From Marvinbryantia formatexigens DSM 14469 (lineage in GTDB: Bacteria > Bacillota > Clostridia > Lachnospirales > Lachnospiraceae): a stretch of DNA of 64,000 nt. Positions 1 to 9,336 of the stretch are shown piece by piece. The notes under the pieces were generated by a model. It was given only the letters and a program-made list of their open reading frames with translations. It did no database searches and was not told where the DNA came from. Position 1 is the first letter of the stretch. Every line of letters begins with the position of its first letter. The stretch covers positions 682,001 to 746,000 of the forward strand of contig NZ_CP102268.1 in the NCBI RefSeq assembly GCF_025148285.1, written 5' to 3'. Made by a program: the position numbers and the translations under genes.

Positions 1-825
1 CTTCTGCGCGTCGTCCTTCCCCTTTTTTCCCTTTTCAGCGACAGCCGGCTTTACGATACTCTCCTGCCGTCCAGCTGTCTGTCCGTTTTCTCCTATCATT
101 TCCCGGTAAACTGCCGCCACCTCTTCCACATCACCTTTGGCAATGAGCCGTCCGTGGTCGAGCAGGATCGCTTTATTGCATACCCGCAGTACCTGGTCAA
201 GATTGTGAGAGACGAACAGAACTGTCACCTTGCTTTCAAACATATCGGTGATGCGCTTCTCGCTCTTTTTACGGAATCTGGCATCGCCCACGGAAAGCAC
301 CTCATCGAGGATCAGAATCTGCGGCTTTACCGTTGTGGCGATTGCAAAACCGAGTCGGCTTTTCATGCCGGAAGAATAGTTTTTTACAGGTACGTCAATA
401 AAATCCTTCAGCTCTGAAAATTCCACGATTTCATCGTATTTTTCTTCGATAAAGGATTTGGAATAGCCCAGCATGGAGCCGTAAAGATAAATGTTTTCAG
501 CGCCGGTGTACTGCTTTTCAAAGCCGGCGCCCAGCTCCAGCAGCGGAACTATCTTTCCATGTTTGATGACCTGCCCCTCGGTGGGCTTGAACACACCGGC
601 TACCACCTTCAGAAGCGTACTCTTTCCGGCGCCGTTCAGTCCGAGAATGCCTACACGGTCGCCCTTCTGGACAGAGAAATCCACGTCCTTCAGCGCCCAG
701 AATTCATTGTATTTGATTTCACCTTTTATTTTTTTGAGAACATATTCCTTGAGAGTGTCCACACGCTCTCTGCTGAGGTTAAATTTCATCCCCACATGCT
801 CTACCCGTAACATTTCTTTTCCCAT
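1..825 (-). CDS. ABC exporter ATPase for surface polysaccharide/teichoic acid (partial)
   Basis: This is the nucleotide-binding subunit of a two-component polysaccharide exporter (TagH/Wzt type); with the permease downstream of it in coordinates it would move a lipid-linked polymer across the membrane. The frame is open from an ATG at 825 to base 1, giving 275 codons, so the C-terminus is outside the window. Visible motifs are the Walker A GLNGAGKST near residue 65, the signature YSSGMKSR near residue 150, the Walker B ILILDEV and the switch SHN. The last residues seen are Lys/Asp-rich, the start of a C-terminal extension as in Wzt/TagH proteins. It starts 11 bases after the permease stop, so the two are cotranscribed. 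The substrate is inferred only from the neighbours. Confidence 0.9.
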   Translation of the reverse strand, partial: MGKEMLRVEHVGMKFNLSRERVDTLKEYVLKKIKGEIKYNEFWALKDVDFSVQKGDRVGILGLNGAGKSTLLKVVAGVFKPTEGQVIKHGKIVPLLELGAGFEKQYTGAENIYLYGSMLGYSKSFIEEKYDEIVEFSELKDFIDVPVKNYSSGMKSRLGFAIATTVKPQILILDEVLSVGDARFRKKSEKRITDMFESKVTVLFVSHNLDQVLRVCNKAILLDHGRLIAKGDVEEVAAVYREMIGENGQTAGRQESIVKPAVAEKGKKGKDDAQK

Positions 826-836
826 AGCAGCTCCAC

Positions 837-1613
837 TTAAATATGCAGGATAAATTTATCCTGTTTCTTATAAAACAGTACAATACCGATAATCAGCGAT
901 ACAATGGCAAACCCCAGCGAATAAAAAGTATAGTTCAGATCCATCGGCTCGCCAAAAATAGCGCTCCGGAAATTGGAAATTACCGCAAACAGCGGATTAA
1001 ACCGCAGTATCCAGCCGGTATTTGACTCCAGAATCGTTTCCGGATAATAAAATATCGCGCTCGCATACATAATAAGCATGGTAGCGACGCTCCAAAGATA
1101 CTCCATGTCGCGGAAAAACACCCCAATGGTAGAAAGAATCATACCGATTCCAAAAGTCAGCAAAAACAATATAATCAGCGGCACAAACACCTGGAAAATA
1201 TATACCGTCGGTCTTACGCCGAGCACAAGACCTACCACTACCAGTACAATCAGCGAAATCAGAAAAATAACGTAATTGAATAATACTCCCGAAAGCGGGT
1301 ACAGATATTTCGGGATATACACCTTCTTTATCATACCGGAATTTGCCCGGATAGATTTCAGAGCATTGGTGGTTCCCTGCGAGAAAAAGCTGTACAGCAG
1401 TCTGCCGGACAGTATATAGACCGGATAATCCTTCCCGCCTCTTCCGAGAAGTGTCCCGAAAATAATGGTGAGAACAATCATGGTGAGCAGCGGTTCTAAA
1501 AGCGACCAGATAATCCCCAGATAGGACCGCCGGTATTTTAGGACAATTCCTCTTTTTACCAGTTCCTTCAGCAGGAAAAAGTAGTGAAAAAATCCTTCTA
1601 TCAGTTTTTTCAT
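837..1613 (-). CDS. ABC-2 type polysaccharide export permease
   Basis: Membrane subunit of the exporter whose ATPase follows at 825. At 258 residues it has the usual length of TagG/Wzm permeases. About six hydrophobic segments follow a cytoplasmic N-terminus with the typical RGIVLKYRRSYLGIIWSLLEP stretch, shared by ABC-2 polysaccharide permeases. It lies 4 bases after the glycosyltransferase stop at 1618, consistent with one leftward transcript. The role, export of a teichoic-acid-like or capsular polymer, is inferred from family and locus. Confidence 0.9.
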   Translation of the reverse strand: MKKLIEGFFHYFFLLKELVKRGIVLKYRRSYLGIIWSLLEPLLTMIVLTIIFGTLLGRGGKDYPVYILSGRLLYSFFSQGTTNALKSIRANSGMIKKVYIPKYLYPLSGVLFNYVIFLISLIVLVVVGLVLGVRPTVYIFQVFVPLIILFLLTFGIGMILSTIGVFFRDMEYLWSVATMLIMYASAIFYYPETILESNTGWILRFNPLFAVISNFRSAIFGEPMDLNYTFYSLGFAIVSLIIGIVLFYKKQDKFILHI

Positions 1614-1617
1614 AGTA

Positions 1618-2826
1618 TCAATTCACCTTTCCGCTTTCTTCTTTCGGATTTTTCCGGAGTGCGTATATTTTCTGTACAAGACGTCCGCCGCATGAGCCGA
1701 GAACAGCACGCATCTGCCTGTTTTCTTCCTTCATCGCTTTTTTTTCGTCTTTCAGCTCCGCCACCCTGCCGCGCAGATTCTGAACCTTTTCTTTCAGTTC
1801 ATGGATGCGCTTCTGCTTTTTCGTCTTTTCCTCCAGCGCATACTGCAGCACGTAATCCAGGGGCTCCTCGTCAAGCAGCCTTAAAAAACGCCGGTATGCC
1901 TCCTCCGAGTAATAATACTGCTCCTGCGGGCATATCCCCAGTCTGGCAAAGCCCTCTTTTTTCAGATACTGATACATCTGCGCAAAAGCCTCTCCCTGCA
2001 CGCATTTATGCAGTCCGAACAGCAGGCTCTGCAGAACGCGGTTGTCAAAGCTCTGCCTGATCTGCGGGTTCTCCATTGCACCGAGCCGCAAAAGCTCCTT
2101 CCTTACAGCATCGAATGCCTTGATTGCGCAAAGCGGCGTCTGCGAGAGCGTTCCCGTCAGACTGCTTTCGTTATTGGCGCGGTATGTCACCAGCCGTTCA
2201 TCCAGAACAGCAATTTTTTCCGCCAGATAAAATGCCATCATCACAAAATATACATCGTTGGCGCGCGACCGGTTCTCAAACTGCAGCCCGTGCTCCCGGA
2301 CAAATTCCGCGCGGAACATCTTATTCCACGGGACATTTGTCGCAATGTTAAATAAATACTCCGGGTGTGTCGTTTTTGCATATTCCTGCGCCCCCTGCAG
2401 ATAGGCGGGCACCAGATAGGATTCCGACCGTATCAGGTCTTTTGTGGTCTCGTCCAGCACATTTACATTGCAGACGCAGATATCCGCCTGTGCCTGCGTG
2501 ATTCTTGCGTACATTTTCTCCAGCATCGCCGGTTCGAAGCAGTCGTCAGCATCCCAGAACACCAGATATTCTCCCGTCGCATGGGACATCCCGTGATTTC
2601 TCGCCACCCCGGCATACTGGTTTTTCTGCCGGATAAGGCGCACCCGCGCATCCCGCCGGGCATATTCCTCCACGATCTCTGCCGAGCTGTCCGTGGAGCC
2701 GTCGTCCACGCAGATGATTTCAATCTCCCGCAGCGTCTGTCCTGTCGCGTCGTCCAACGTATCGCGCAGATATTTTTCCGCATTATATACCGGAATAATG
2801 ACAGACACCTTCCTGTCATAGCTCAT
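1618..2826 (-). CDS. Family 2 glycosyltransferase with C-terminal coiled coil
   Basis: A GT-A fold inverting glycosyltransferase. The N-terminus VSVIIPVYNAE, the VDDGSTDSS nucleotide-binding motif near residue 40 and the DADD metal-binding motif near residue 92 are the family signatures. From about residue 325 the chain becomes a Lys/Glu-rich heptad-like coiled coil (KTKKQKRIHELKEKVQNLRG and onward), ending in a basic tail that may hold it at the membrane or in a complex. Its ATG overlaps the stop of the upstream phosphotransferase gene by 4 bases (2823-2826), indicating translational coupling. The sugar donor cannot be read from sequence. Confidence 0.88.
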   Translation of the reverse strand: MSYDRKVSVIIPVYNAEKYLRDTLDDATGQTLREIEIICVDDGSTDSSAEIVEEYARRDARVRLIRQKNQYAGVARNHGMSHATGEYLVFWDADDCFEPAMLEKMYARITQAQADICVCNVNVLDETTKDLIRSESYLVPAYLQGAQEYAKTTHPEYLFNIATNVPWNKMFRAEFVREHGLQFENRSRANDVYFVMMAFYLAEKIAVLDERLVTYRANNESSLTGTLSQTPLCAIKAFDAVRKELLRLGAMENPQIRQSFDNRVLQSLLFGLHKCVQGEAFAQMYQYLKKEGFARLGICPQEQYYYSEEAYRRFLRLLDEEPLDYVLQYALEEKTKKQKRIHELKEKVQNLRGRVAELKDEKKAMKEENRQMRAVLGSCGGRLVQKIYALRKNPKEESGKVN

Positions 2827-4076
2827 TTTTTCTTTCCCTTTCCGCTCCAGTGGTTTTCTTTTCCCATAACGGTTTCCAGAATCCGCTCTGTAGCGTGCCC
2901 GTCGCAGGCGCTCATAAATTTGTTTTTAAAATCTATTACCCTCTGCCTGTCAAATCTGGTATCCAGATTTTGGATATAGTCTATCATTTCTTCCGTCGTT
3001 TTGCAAGTCGGACCGGGCGTCATTTCCCCGAAGTCATAGTAGAAGCCACGCCAGTCAAAATATTCCTCCAGATCGTATGCAAAAAACAGCATCGGCCGCT
3101 CAAACAGCGAATATTCAAACACCAGTGAGGAGTAATCGGAAATGCAGATATCACTCACCATCAGCAGCTCCTCAATTGTCATATCCGCCGTCAGATCCAT
3201 AACAAAATCCTTTAACGCCTCCGGCACGACCGGACGGTTTTTCACGAACGGATGGTGCTTGAATACCAGCACATATTCCGCACCAAGCGCCTCCTGCATC
3301 TGCTCCAGATCCATCTTCTCCGGCGAGTACGCCTTTGCCACACGTCCGCGGTAGGTCGGCGCGTAGAGAATCACTTTTTTCTCCCTGCTTTCCGGGAACA
3401 GGCGGTGGATTTTTTCGTATGCCGCCGCGATTGCCGCTTTATCGTAAAAGACATCGGTGCGGCTGATGCCGGTCGCCACGATATCCTCCAGGCGGTCCTC
3501 CATGTGGAACGCCTCCGCGTATGCCCAGATTACCTCCGGGCTGCTGACCGTTACCAGGGAAAAGTTTTTATGCAGCGGGTATTTCGTCAGCTGCTCATAG
3601 TTTCCGCCAAACTGTTTGTCCACGGTACTAAAGCCGAATTTTTTGAAAGCGCCGCAGGCATGCCAGGTCTGGATGACCTTCGTCTCCGGACGCAGCGGGA
3701 TGCAGCTTATCAGCGCCGAGGAATCGTTGATGAACACGTACTTCGCCGTGGCGATTTCTTTGAGCGCCGCAACGCTGTTTTTATACTGCTCCCGGCGGGA
3801 AACAAGCTCGCTGCCGATATGGCAGGTGACAAGCTGATAGCCGCCGCGCTTTTTCAGAGCGTCGTATATGCGCTGAAAATTGTCCGTCAGCTCCATCATG
3901 CGGATTTCCAGAAAAACAATCTTCTGCTCCTGCACCGGCTTTTTACTGTATTTCCGGTAAACGGACGGGTAAATTTTTTTCTGCGTCAGGATTTTATAAT
4001 ACTTTGCCAGCTTCCGCCTTCCGTATTTTGCCACTCTCCACGAAACTCCGTGAATTACTTTTTTTATCATTCCCAT
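2823..4076 (-). CDS. CDP-glycerol/CDP-ribitol phosphotransferase (TagB/TagF family)
   Basis: Teichoic-acid type polymerase or primase that transfers a polyol phosphate from a CDP-alcohol to a lipid-linked acceptor at the inner membrane face. The C-terminal half shows the family hallmarks: QTWHACGAFKKFG, YAPTYRG, FKHHP and ISDYSSLVFEYSLFERP. The ATG at 4076 (MGMIKK) is chosen because it follows a GAGG Shine-Dalgarno by 7 bases and clears the upstream stop; an in-frame TTG at 4103 would overlap the previous gene. About 417 residues is normal for the family. With TarI/TarJ in the same locus, CDP-ribitol is a plausible donor, but glycerol cannot be excluded. Confidence 0.88.
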   Translation of the reverse strand: MGMIKKVIHGVSWRVAKYGRRKLAKYYKILTQKKIYPSVYRKYSKKPVQEQKIVFLEIRMMELTDNFQRIYDALKKRGGYQLVTCHIGSELVSRREQYKNSVAALKEIATAKYVFINDSSALISCIPLRPETKVIQTWHACGAFKKFGFSTVDKQFGGNYEQLTKYPLHKNFSLVTVSSPEVIWAYAEAFHMEDRLEDIVATGISRTDVFYDKAAIAAAYEKIHRLFPESREKKVILYAPTYRGRVAKAYSPEKMDLEQMQEALGAEYVLVFKHHPFVKNRPVVPEALKDFVMDLTADMTIEELLMVSDICISDYSSLVFEYSLFERPMLFFAYDLEEYFDWRGFYYDFGEMTPGPTCKTTEEMIDYIQNLDTRFDRQRVIDFKNKFMSACDGHATERILETVMGKENHWSGKGKKK

Positions 4077-4086
4077 GCCAGTTCCT

Positions 4087-5448
4087 CTACTTCTTTTTGA
4101 CAAGCTTTTCCAGAATCCTGTTTGCCGATTTATACATACGCTTCAGCTTCAGCAGCATCTCCATCGATTTCAGTTCGTCATACTTCTGCCGCAGCGCCTC
4201 CTGGTCTCTCTGTAATTCTGCCAGCCGTCTCGCCTGCTCTTCAGAGGAGGCGGAAAAGAACGGCGTCAGCGCCGGCTGCAGGGACAGCTCCTGCATTTTC
4301 CGGTCGTATGGGCGCGGCGCGGAGGGCTCCATATCAAAGGTATGCGCAAGCCCGTTTTCCTCCAGAAAGCTTTTGTAATTCTCAAAACGTTCCCGGTGTC
4401 CCTCCTGCAGGCGCGTATAATCCGCCCTGTCGTAAAGGGAGAAAATCGTATCGTCCTCTTTTAGATCCTGGTAATTGATATGCGGAATATTGTGATAGCG
4501 CACCAGCTCTGAAATCCGGTAGTCCGACACAATGACATAAGCCGGCGTTCCGGCAAGCAGCGCTGCAATATTTCCGTGAATGCGGCTGCCAAAGGACAGC
4601 TCCTTCTGGCTCAGATAATCAAACCAGGACGGAACATTGATAAACGCCCGCGCCCTGTCCTGCAGATACCAGGGATGGCACGCCTGCGCCGGGTACTGGT
4701 CGGTAATTTTCTTATATTTCCCCTGCGGAAAAGGCGTTCCGTAATACATCAGCCGGATTTCATCCGTAATCTGCGGCACATACTGGAAGTTTTCAAACCG
4801 GCAGACATTGCTGCGCATAAAGGCGTGTATCGGCTCCGGCAGGTCAATTTTCCAGTTAATGCTTACCGGAGAATCCTTCGTAAGCTCTTTTTTTTCGATT
4901 TGCGGCAGCTTCTCCCCGTACCAGAACATCGACGGGCAGCCGATCACCCGGTGGTGCGTTCCTTCTTTGAAGCCCAGACGGGTCAGATACGCGGAGGTTT
5001 CCTCCCCGCGGGTACCGATTATAGCAGATTTGTCAAGAATCGTTCTGACAAATTCCCGGACGGTCCCGTCAAAGGAATTCTCTTCCTTCAGCGGACTGGT
5101 ATAGGTGGCGGAAATGCCCGTGCCGATAACGACGCACGGTACCTTCAGCTTTTTTACAAATCCCGTAATCTTCTGAAGCTCCCGCTGGAACGACGGGCGG
5201 AAAGCATTGGCAAACGGCAGCACCACAAAGCTGTACTCCGCATTGATGCGCTCCACCATCTCCGCCGTCAGATCACGCCTTGTATTGAAAGTATCAATCT
5301 GCACATCCTCCGTCATCAGCGCGCGCATGATGCTGTTGATAAAAATCATGTTGCCGGCGTTTGTGCCGATTCTGTCATGCTGCAGCACGCTGGCGGCATC
5401 CAGGTTATCAAAGGGCGACATGTGCGCCCGGATCAGTATCTTTTTCAT
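4087..5448 (-). CDS. Polysaccharide pyruvyl transferase family protein
   Basis: Resembles enzymes that place pyruvate ketals on surface polysaccharides using phosphoenolpyruvate. The N-terminal region reads NAGNMIFINSIMRAL and the central part carries VIGTGISATY and a SFGSRIHGNIAALLAGTP motif near residue 320, the most conserved part of the family, with a histidine probably in the active site. The last 60 residues form a charged coiled coil, as in the glycosyltransferase at 1618-2826. The start is ATG 5448 behind AAGGAG; the GTG two codons upstream sits too close to that site. Length about 453 residues. Substrate unknown. Confidence 0.8.
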   Translation of the reverse strand: MKKILIRAHMSPFDNLDAASVLQHDRIGTNAGNMIFINSIMRALMTEDVQIDTFNTRRDLTAEMVERINAEYSFVVLPFANAFRPSFQRELQKITGFVKKLKVPCVVIGTGISATYTSPLKEENSFDGTVREFVRTILDKSAIIGTRGEETSAYLTRLGFKEGTHHRVIGCPSMFWYGEKLPQIEKKELTKDSPVSINWKIDLPEPIHAFMRSNVCRFENFQYVPQITDEIRLMYYGTPFPQGKYKKITDQYPAQACHPWYLQDRARAFINVPSWFDYLSQKELSFGSRIHGNIAALLAGTPAYVIVSDYRISELVRYHNIPHINYQDLKEDDTIFSLYDRADYTRLQEGHRERFENYKSFLEENGLAHTFDMEPSAPRPYDRKMQELSLQPALTPFFSASSEEQARRLAELQRDQEALRQKYDELKSMEMLLKLKRMYKSANRILEKLVKKK

Positions 5449-5458
5449 GGACACTCCT

Positions 5459-6484
5459 TTATTCGTTCCAGATCATGACCGTTTTTCCAATCATTTTGTG
5501 GATATCGGTCTCAAACGCTTTTACAATATCACCTATATTGCTTACCTTCAGCCGGGTGCCGACGATATTTTCCAGATAGGACGGAATGTCCGGATTTTCC
5601 TTATACAGCTCCATAAGTCCCTCGTAATCCGCCCTGCCGCTGCGGCTGCTGCCAAAAATACGCAGCCCCTTCTCCAGTACCATGCGGGTGTTGACCGGCA
5701 CCGGGTCTTCGCTGACGCCCATCAGACTGATGGTTCCCTCCGGATGAATACAGTCGATGATCTGGTCAATCGCTTTTGCGGCCGCGCCGCTGCCCACACA
5801 CTCAAAGGCGTGATCCACCTGCAGCCCCTCCGGCACCTGCGAAACAAGGAAGGTATCGTCCGCGAAGGAAAAATCACTCAGCTTGCTGCGGTTTACGCCA
5901 AAAACATATACCCTGGTTTCCGGCAGCATCTTTTTCAGCAGCAGCGAGGTGATATAGCCGAGATTTCCGTCTCCCCAGACGCCGACTGCCGCGCGTCTTT
6001 CGTGCGAGAAGCGCAGGAACCGCGTGATAGCATGATAGCTGACCGTCACAATTTCCGTAAACGCCGCCGTAATTTTATCGAGTCCCTCCGGCAGCAGGAC
6101 GACGCGGTCCGGCAGCAGCGAAACGTATTCCTGCATAAACCCGTCCTTGCTGCTTCCGCAGAATTTTGTGGAGCGCAGATAGTTTTCCGCGATTACATTG
6201 TCCGTCTCTGACGGGTGGTTCGGTATCATGACCACCTCATCGCCAACCTGAAAGGTGCCGGTCGGGTCGTAAACCACCCTGCCGATTCCCTCATGGATCA
6301 GCGCCATCGGCAGTTTTGCGCGCAGAACCGCCTCCGGGCGTGTGCCCTGATAGTAGCGCTGGTCCGCGTGACAGATGGACAGATGCGTCGGACGCACCAG
6401 TACATGCATATCGTCCAGCTCGATATTTTTAAACACCGCTTCAAACTGTCTGGCAGACTTTAACTGATAAACAGTATTTAGCAT
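5459..6484 (-). CDS. tarJ: Ribulose-5-phosphate reductase (TarJ-type zinc alcohol dehydrogenase)
   Basis: Medium-chain dehydrogenase that would reduce ribulose 5-phosphate to ribitol 5-phosphate, the step before CDP-ribitol formation. The N-terminal catalytic half has the zinc-ligand region LSICHADQRYYQGTRP and a conserved HEGIGRV. The Rossmann half has VGVWGDGNLGY near residue 180 and a second Gly-rich ECVGSGAAAKA segment. 341 residues matches TarJ. The ATG at 6484 follows AGGAGG by 8 bases. It starts one base after the TarI stop, the standard tarIJ arrangement, which strongly supports the specific assignment over a generic alcohol dehydrogenase. Confidence 0.88.
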   Translation of the reverse strand: MLNTVYQLKSARQFEAVFKNIELDDMHVLVRPTHLSICHADQRYYQGTRPEAVLRAKLPMALIHEGIGRVVYDPTGTFQVGDEVVMIPNHPSETDNVIAENYLRSTKFCGSSKDGFMQEYVSLLPDRVVLLPEGLDKITAAFTEIVTVSYHAITRFLRFSHERRAAVGVWGDGNLGYITSLLLKKMLPETRVYVFGVNRSKLSDFSFADDTFLVSQVPEGLQVDHAFECVGSGAAAKAIDQIIDCIHPEGTISLMGVSEDPVPVNTRMVLEKGLRIFGSSRSGRADYEGLMELYKENPDIPSYLENIVGTRLKVSNIGDIVKAFETDIHKMIGKTVMIWNE

Positions 6485-6485
6485 C

Positions 6486-7199
6486 TTATTTTCCTCCTAA
6501 CAAAGCCTCCGCCACACGCAGGTCGTGAGGATACGTGATCTTGATATTGAAAACCTCTCCTTCTACCAGATACACCGGTTCTCCCTTCAGGACAAGAATC
6601 TTGCAGGCATCTGTGAGAATCGCCTTTTCCTCCTCCGTAAGCGCCATATAAACATCGCGCAGCTTCTGCGCCTTAAAGCTCTGCGGCGTCTGCCCCTGGT
6701 ACATTTTCGAGCGGTCCGGAATACTGGTTATCCGTTTATTATCCGCACTTTCCACGATCGTATCCGTCGCCGGAATCACTGTATCGCAGGCGCCTGCCTC
6801 TTTTGCGTAGCGGATGTTATCCTCCAGAATCCGGTGCGTGACAAACGGACGCACGGAATCGTGTGTGACAATCACCGTCTCCTCATCCATTCCATAGGTT
6901 TTCTCAATATAGCGGATGGAATTCATAATCGTCTCATTGCGCGTCTCCCCGCCCTGGATGACGTCGATTCGTCCGTTTGCGGGAATGTATCTGCGTATAA
7001 CATCCTGCGTATAATTTATCCACTGTCTTGGAGAAAGCACGATAATCCGCTCAAACGCGGGATTTACCACAAATTTTTCAATGGTATGAACAATAATCGG
7101 CTTTCCGCCGATTTCCATAAACTGCTTCGGCTTTTCAATATTTCCCATGCGGCTGCCGATTCCGCCCGCAAGCACTACGCCATATACATTTGTACCCAT
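6486..7199 (-). CDS. tarI: Ribitol-5-phosphate cytidylyltransferase (TarI)
   Basis: Makes CDP-ribitol from CTP and ribitol 5-phosphate. It belongs to the IspD/TarI family: VVLAGGIGSRMG at residues 7-18 is the CTP-binding loop, followed by KPKQFMEIGGKP, the HDSVRPFV motif near residue 105 and a C-terminal NIKITYPHDL. An in-frame ATG at 7343 exists, but the 48 extra residues are Arg/Gly-rich and overlap the upstream gene; the start at 7199 gives 237 residues, the usual size, with AAGGAG about 14 bases before it. IspD is a biochemical alternative, but adjacency to TarJ favours TarI. Confidence 0.88.
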   Translation of the reverse strand: MGTNVYGVVLAGGIGSRMGNIEKPKQFMEIGGKPIIVHTIEKFVVNPAFERIIVLSPRQWINYTQDVIRRYIPANGRIDVIQGGETRNETIMNSIRYIEKTYGMDEETVIVTHDSVRPFVTHRILEDNIRYAKEAGACDTVIPATDTIVESADNKRITSIPDRSKMYQGQTPQSFKAQKLRDVYMALTEEEKAILTDACKILVLKGEPVYLVEGEVFNIKITYPHDLRVAEALLGGK

Positions 7200-7294
7200 T
7201 GTCTGCTTTTTGTCTCCTTCCATTCGGGCGCTCCGGATACAGCGTCTCCGGCGCAGCCATTCTGTTCTGTCTCTGCCCGGTGCATGACCGGTCT

Positions 7295-8458
7295 TTATTC
7301 CTGCCCGCATACCTCCAGTATGCGCGCCGTCACAAGCTCGCATGCACGTCCGCTCTCACAGTTTCCCATTTCACGGTGGTGCCGCCGGATGCTCTCCCGC
7401 GCCGCATTTTCATCGTAACTGACAATTCTTTTTTCGAGCTCTGCCATATCCTGTGCCATCGCAAACGGCCACTGATCGATATCCGTGTAAAACCCGGTCT
7501 TTTCCAGATATTCCGCCAGGTCCGGCACAAATAAAAAGCACGGACGATATAGAAAGGAATAATCCCATACCGCCGAGGAATAATCTGTAATCAGCATGTC
7601 CGCCGCACATAAAAGCTCCTGCATATCCGGATAATCCCCCGCCTGCAGGACCTCACATCCCGTCACGCTGATGGACGCTGTCTTATCCTGATAGCGGTGC
7701 GCACGGAACAGGATATGCCATTTCGTGCCGTCCCTCTGAAGCGTCTTTAAAAGAGCCTCCCCGTCCAGCACGATCCGCTGCGACGGCGTGCGGTAGGTGG
7801 GCGCATAGAGCACCAGGCGCTCCCCCTGCGGAATGCGGTAATATGCCCGCACCTTATCCGCCGCGCGCTCCGTCTGCCCGTTTACCAGGCAGTCGTTGCG
7901 CGGCATTCCAATCTCCATAATCTCTCCCTGATAATGAAACGCCCCGCGGAACAGGCAGACCGTTGCCCGCCTGCAGGTTGATAAAAACAGGCTGATATTT
8001 TCCGCGCAGAATTTCAGCTTCCTGCGCTGCAATCTGTCCGCGTCCTCATAATTGTCCTTCAGGCGTTTGTAGGCGCCGCCGCCGTGCCAGGTGTTGATCA
8101 GATACTGCTTTTTCCGGAACGGAAACCACGGCGCATAGGAGCCGCTCGTCACGATCACCTTTGCCGTCATCAGATAATAAAAGGACTGCAGGCTGTAATG
8201 CTTTACAAACGTAATGTCCCTGCCCTCGCTCTCTCGGTAACGCTCCGGCCCGGATACCGCCCAGTAAATCTGAAACCTGCCCGGATATTCCCGGCGGATA
8301 TAATCGCAGAGGTATTTCGGATTACCGGCGTATTCGTAGGCATCCCCGCCGGTCAGCCCCGCAAAAACGAGCCTGTCTGACCGCACCGGAAACAGCCGCA
8401 GCGGAAAAAGAAGGACCATCAGCGCGTAAGAATATACTATTTTCAAAAAATCCTTCAT
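7295..8458 (-). CDS. Second CDP-glycerol/ribitol phosphotransferase family protein
   Basis: A TagB/TagF-like transferase of 387 residues. Seen motifs are INTWHGGGAYKRL near residue 120, RNDCLVNG, YAPTYRT near residue 210, FRAHRY and ITDYSSAVWDYSFLYRP near residue 290. These match the CDP-alcohol phosphotransferase C-terminal domain; an N-terminal hydrophobic stretch (VYSYALMVLLFPLRLF) probably places it at the membrane. ATG 8458 lies 8 bases behind AGGAG. Having two such enzymes in one locus suggests a primer enzyme and a polymerase, or one each for glycerol and ribitol phosphate; sequence alone cannot say which is which. Confidence 0.87.
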   Translation of the reverse strand: MKDFLKIVYSYALMVLLFPLRLFPVRSDRLVFAGLTGGDAYEYAGNPKYLCDYIRREYPGRFQIYWAVSGPERYRESEGRDITFVKHYSLQSFYYLMTAKVIVTSGSYAPWFPFRKKQYLINTWHGGGAYKRLKDNYEDADRLQRRKLKFCAENISLFLSTCRRATVCLFRGAFHYQGEIMEIGMPRNDCLVNGQTERAADKVRAYYRIPQGERLVLYAPTYRTPSQRIVLDGEALLKTLQRDGTKWHILFRAHRYQDKTASISVTGCEVLQAGDYPDMQELLCAADMLITDYSSAVWDYSFLYRPCFLFVPDLAEYLEKTGFYTDIDQWPFAMAQDMAELEKRIVSYDENAARESIRRHHREMGNCESGRACELVTARILEVCGQE

Positions 8459-8484
8459 CCAATATTCTCCTGTATTGGTTTATT

Positions 8485-9261
8485 TTAACACACCCGCCGC
8501 AAAGAATCTACCCAGAAACCCAGATATTTGAAAATCCCATGAACGGTGTAGCTGAGAAAACAGAGCGCCGACTTCCCGCAGCCGAAGCCCATACAGCGGT
8601 ACACCCGGAAGGTCATCTTCGCCGATTTCAGCTTGCTGCCGGATTTTCCGGTGCTGCTCAGACGATATTTCAGCAGCGGCTCGTTCACCGCGCACGCCGT
8701 CTTATATTTCTGCAGGATCCGCAGCCAGGTCAGATAGTCCTCGTGCGCCTCCTCATGCTCCATCGGAAACTGACGGCAGACCTCCGTATGTATCAGCACG
8801 GAGGAGCAGTTGATACAGTTGTGCCGCAGAAGCTGCCGATAGGTAATGCGCTCCTTCACCGGAATCACCTTTCCGGTGCGCGTGCCGTCCGGGCGCACCA
8901 GCTCCCGCGCCGTCCCGCAGAGCACACAGCCGCTCTCCTGCAGCCTGGCAAGCTGTTTTTTCAGCTTGCCCTTCTCCCACCAGTCGTCTGCGTCCAGAAA
9001 CGCCGTGTATTTTCCGCGCGCAAGCGAAACCCCGTAATTTCTGCTCGCCGCCGCCCCGCAGTTTCTCTCATTGCGGACATAAAAAACCACAGGATTCGAC
9101 GCGTACTCCTCCATCACGCGCGCTAATTGGTCCTTTGAACAATCATCGATTACTATGATTTCCAGATCAACGTCCTGTGCCAGCGCCGATTCCACTGCCT
9201 GCCGGATGGTACCGGCACAGTTATATGCCGGTATCACGACAGAAACGAGCGGTTCCTTCAT
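8485..9261 (-). CDS. Family 2 glycosyltransferase
   Basis: A 258-residue GT-A glycosyltransferase. It begins VSVVIPAYNCAGTIRQAVES, carries IVIDDCSKD near residue 37 and FLDADDWWEKGKL near residue 90 as the nucleotide/metal site, and has the EDYLTWLRI acceptor-side motif near residue 175. ATG 9261 is preceded by GGAGG at good spacing. It lies between the second phosphotransferase and the initiating sugar transferase and is likely part of the same leftward operon, adding a sugar to the repeat unit or linkage unit. Donor sugar unknown. Confidence 0.88.
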   Translation of the reverse strand: MKEPLVSVVIPAYNCAGTIRQAVESALAQDVDLEIIVIDDCSKDQLARVMEEYASNPVVFYVRNERNCGAAASRNYGVSLARGKYTAFLDADDWWEKGKLKKQLARLQESGCVLCGTARELVRPDGTRTGKVIPVKERITYRQLLRHNCINCSSVLIHTEVCRQFPMEHEEAHEDYLTWLRILQKYKTACAVNEPLLKYRLSSTGKSGSKLKSAKMTFRVYRCMGFGCGKSALCFLSYTVHGIFKYLGFWVDSLRRVC

Positions 9262-9336
9262 AATACGCCTCCATTATCCTGTGTATTTGCAGCATTCCGG
9301 GCAGACCGTCCTGCTGCAGACAACAATCCTTCCAAG

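Noticed and set aside
7200-7343. Longer TarI with a 48-residue N-terminal extension
   Set aside because: The extension is low-complexity Arg/Gly-rich, overlaps the upstream gene and exceeds the family length.
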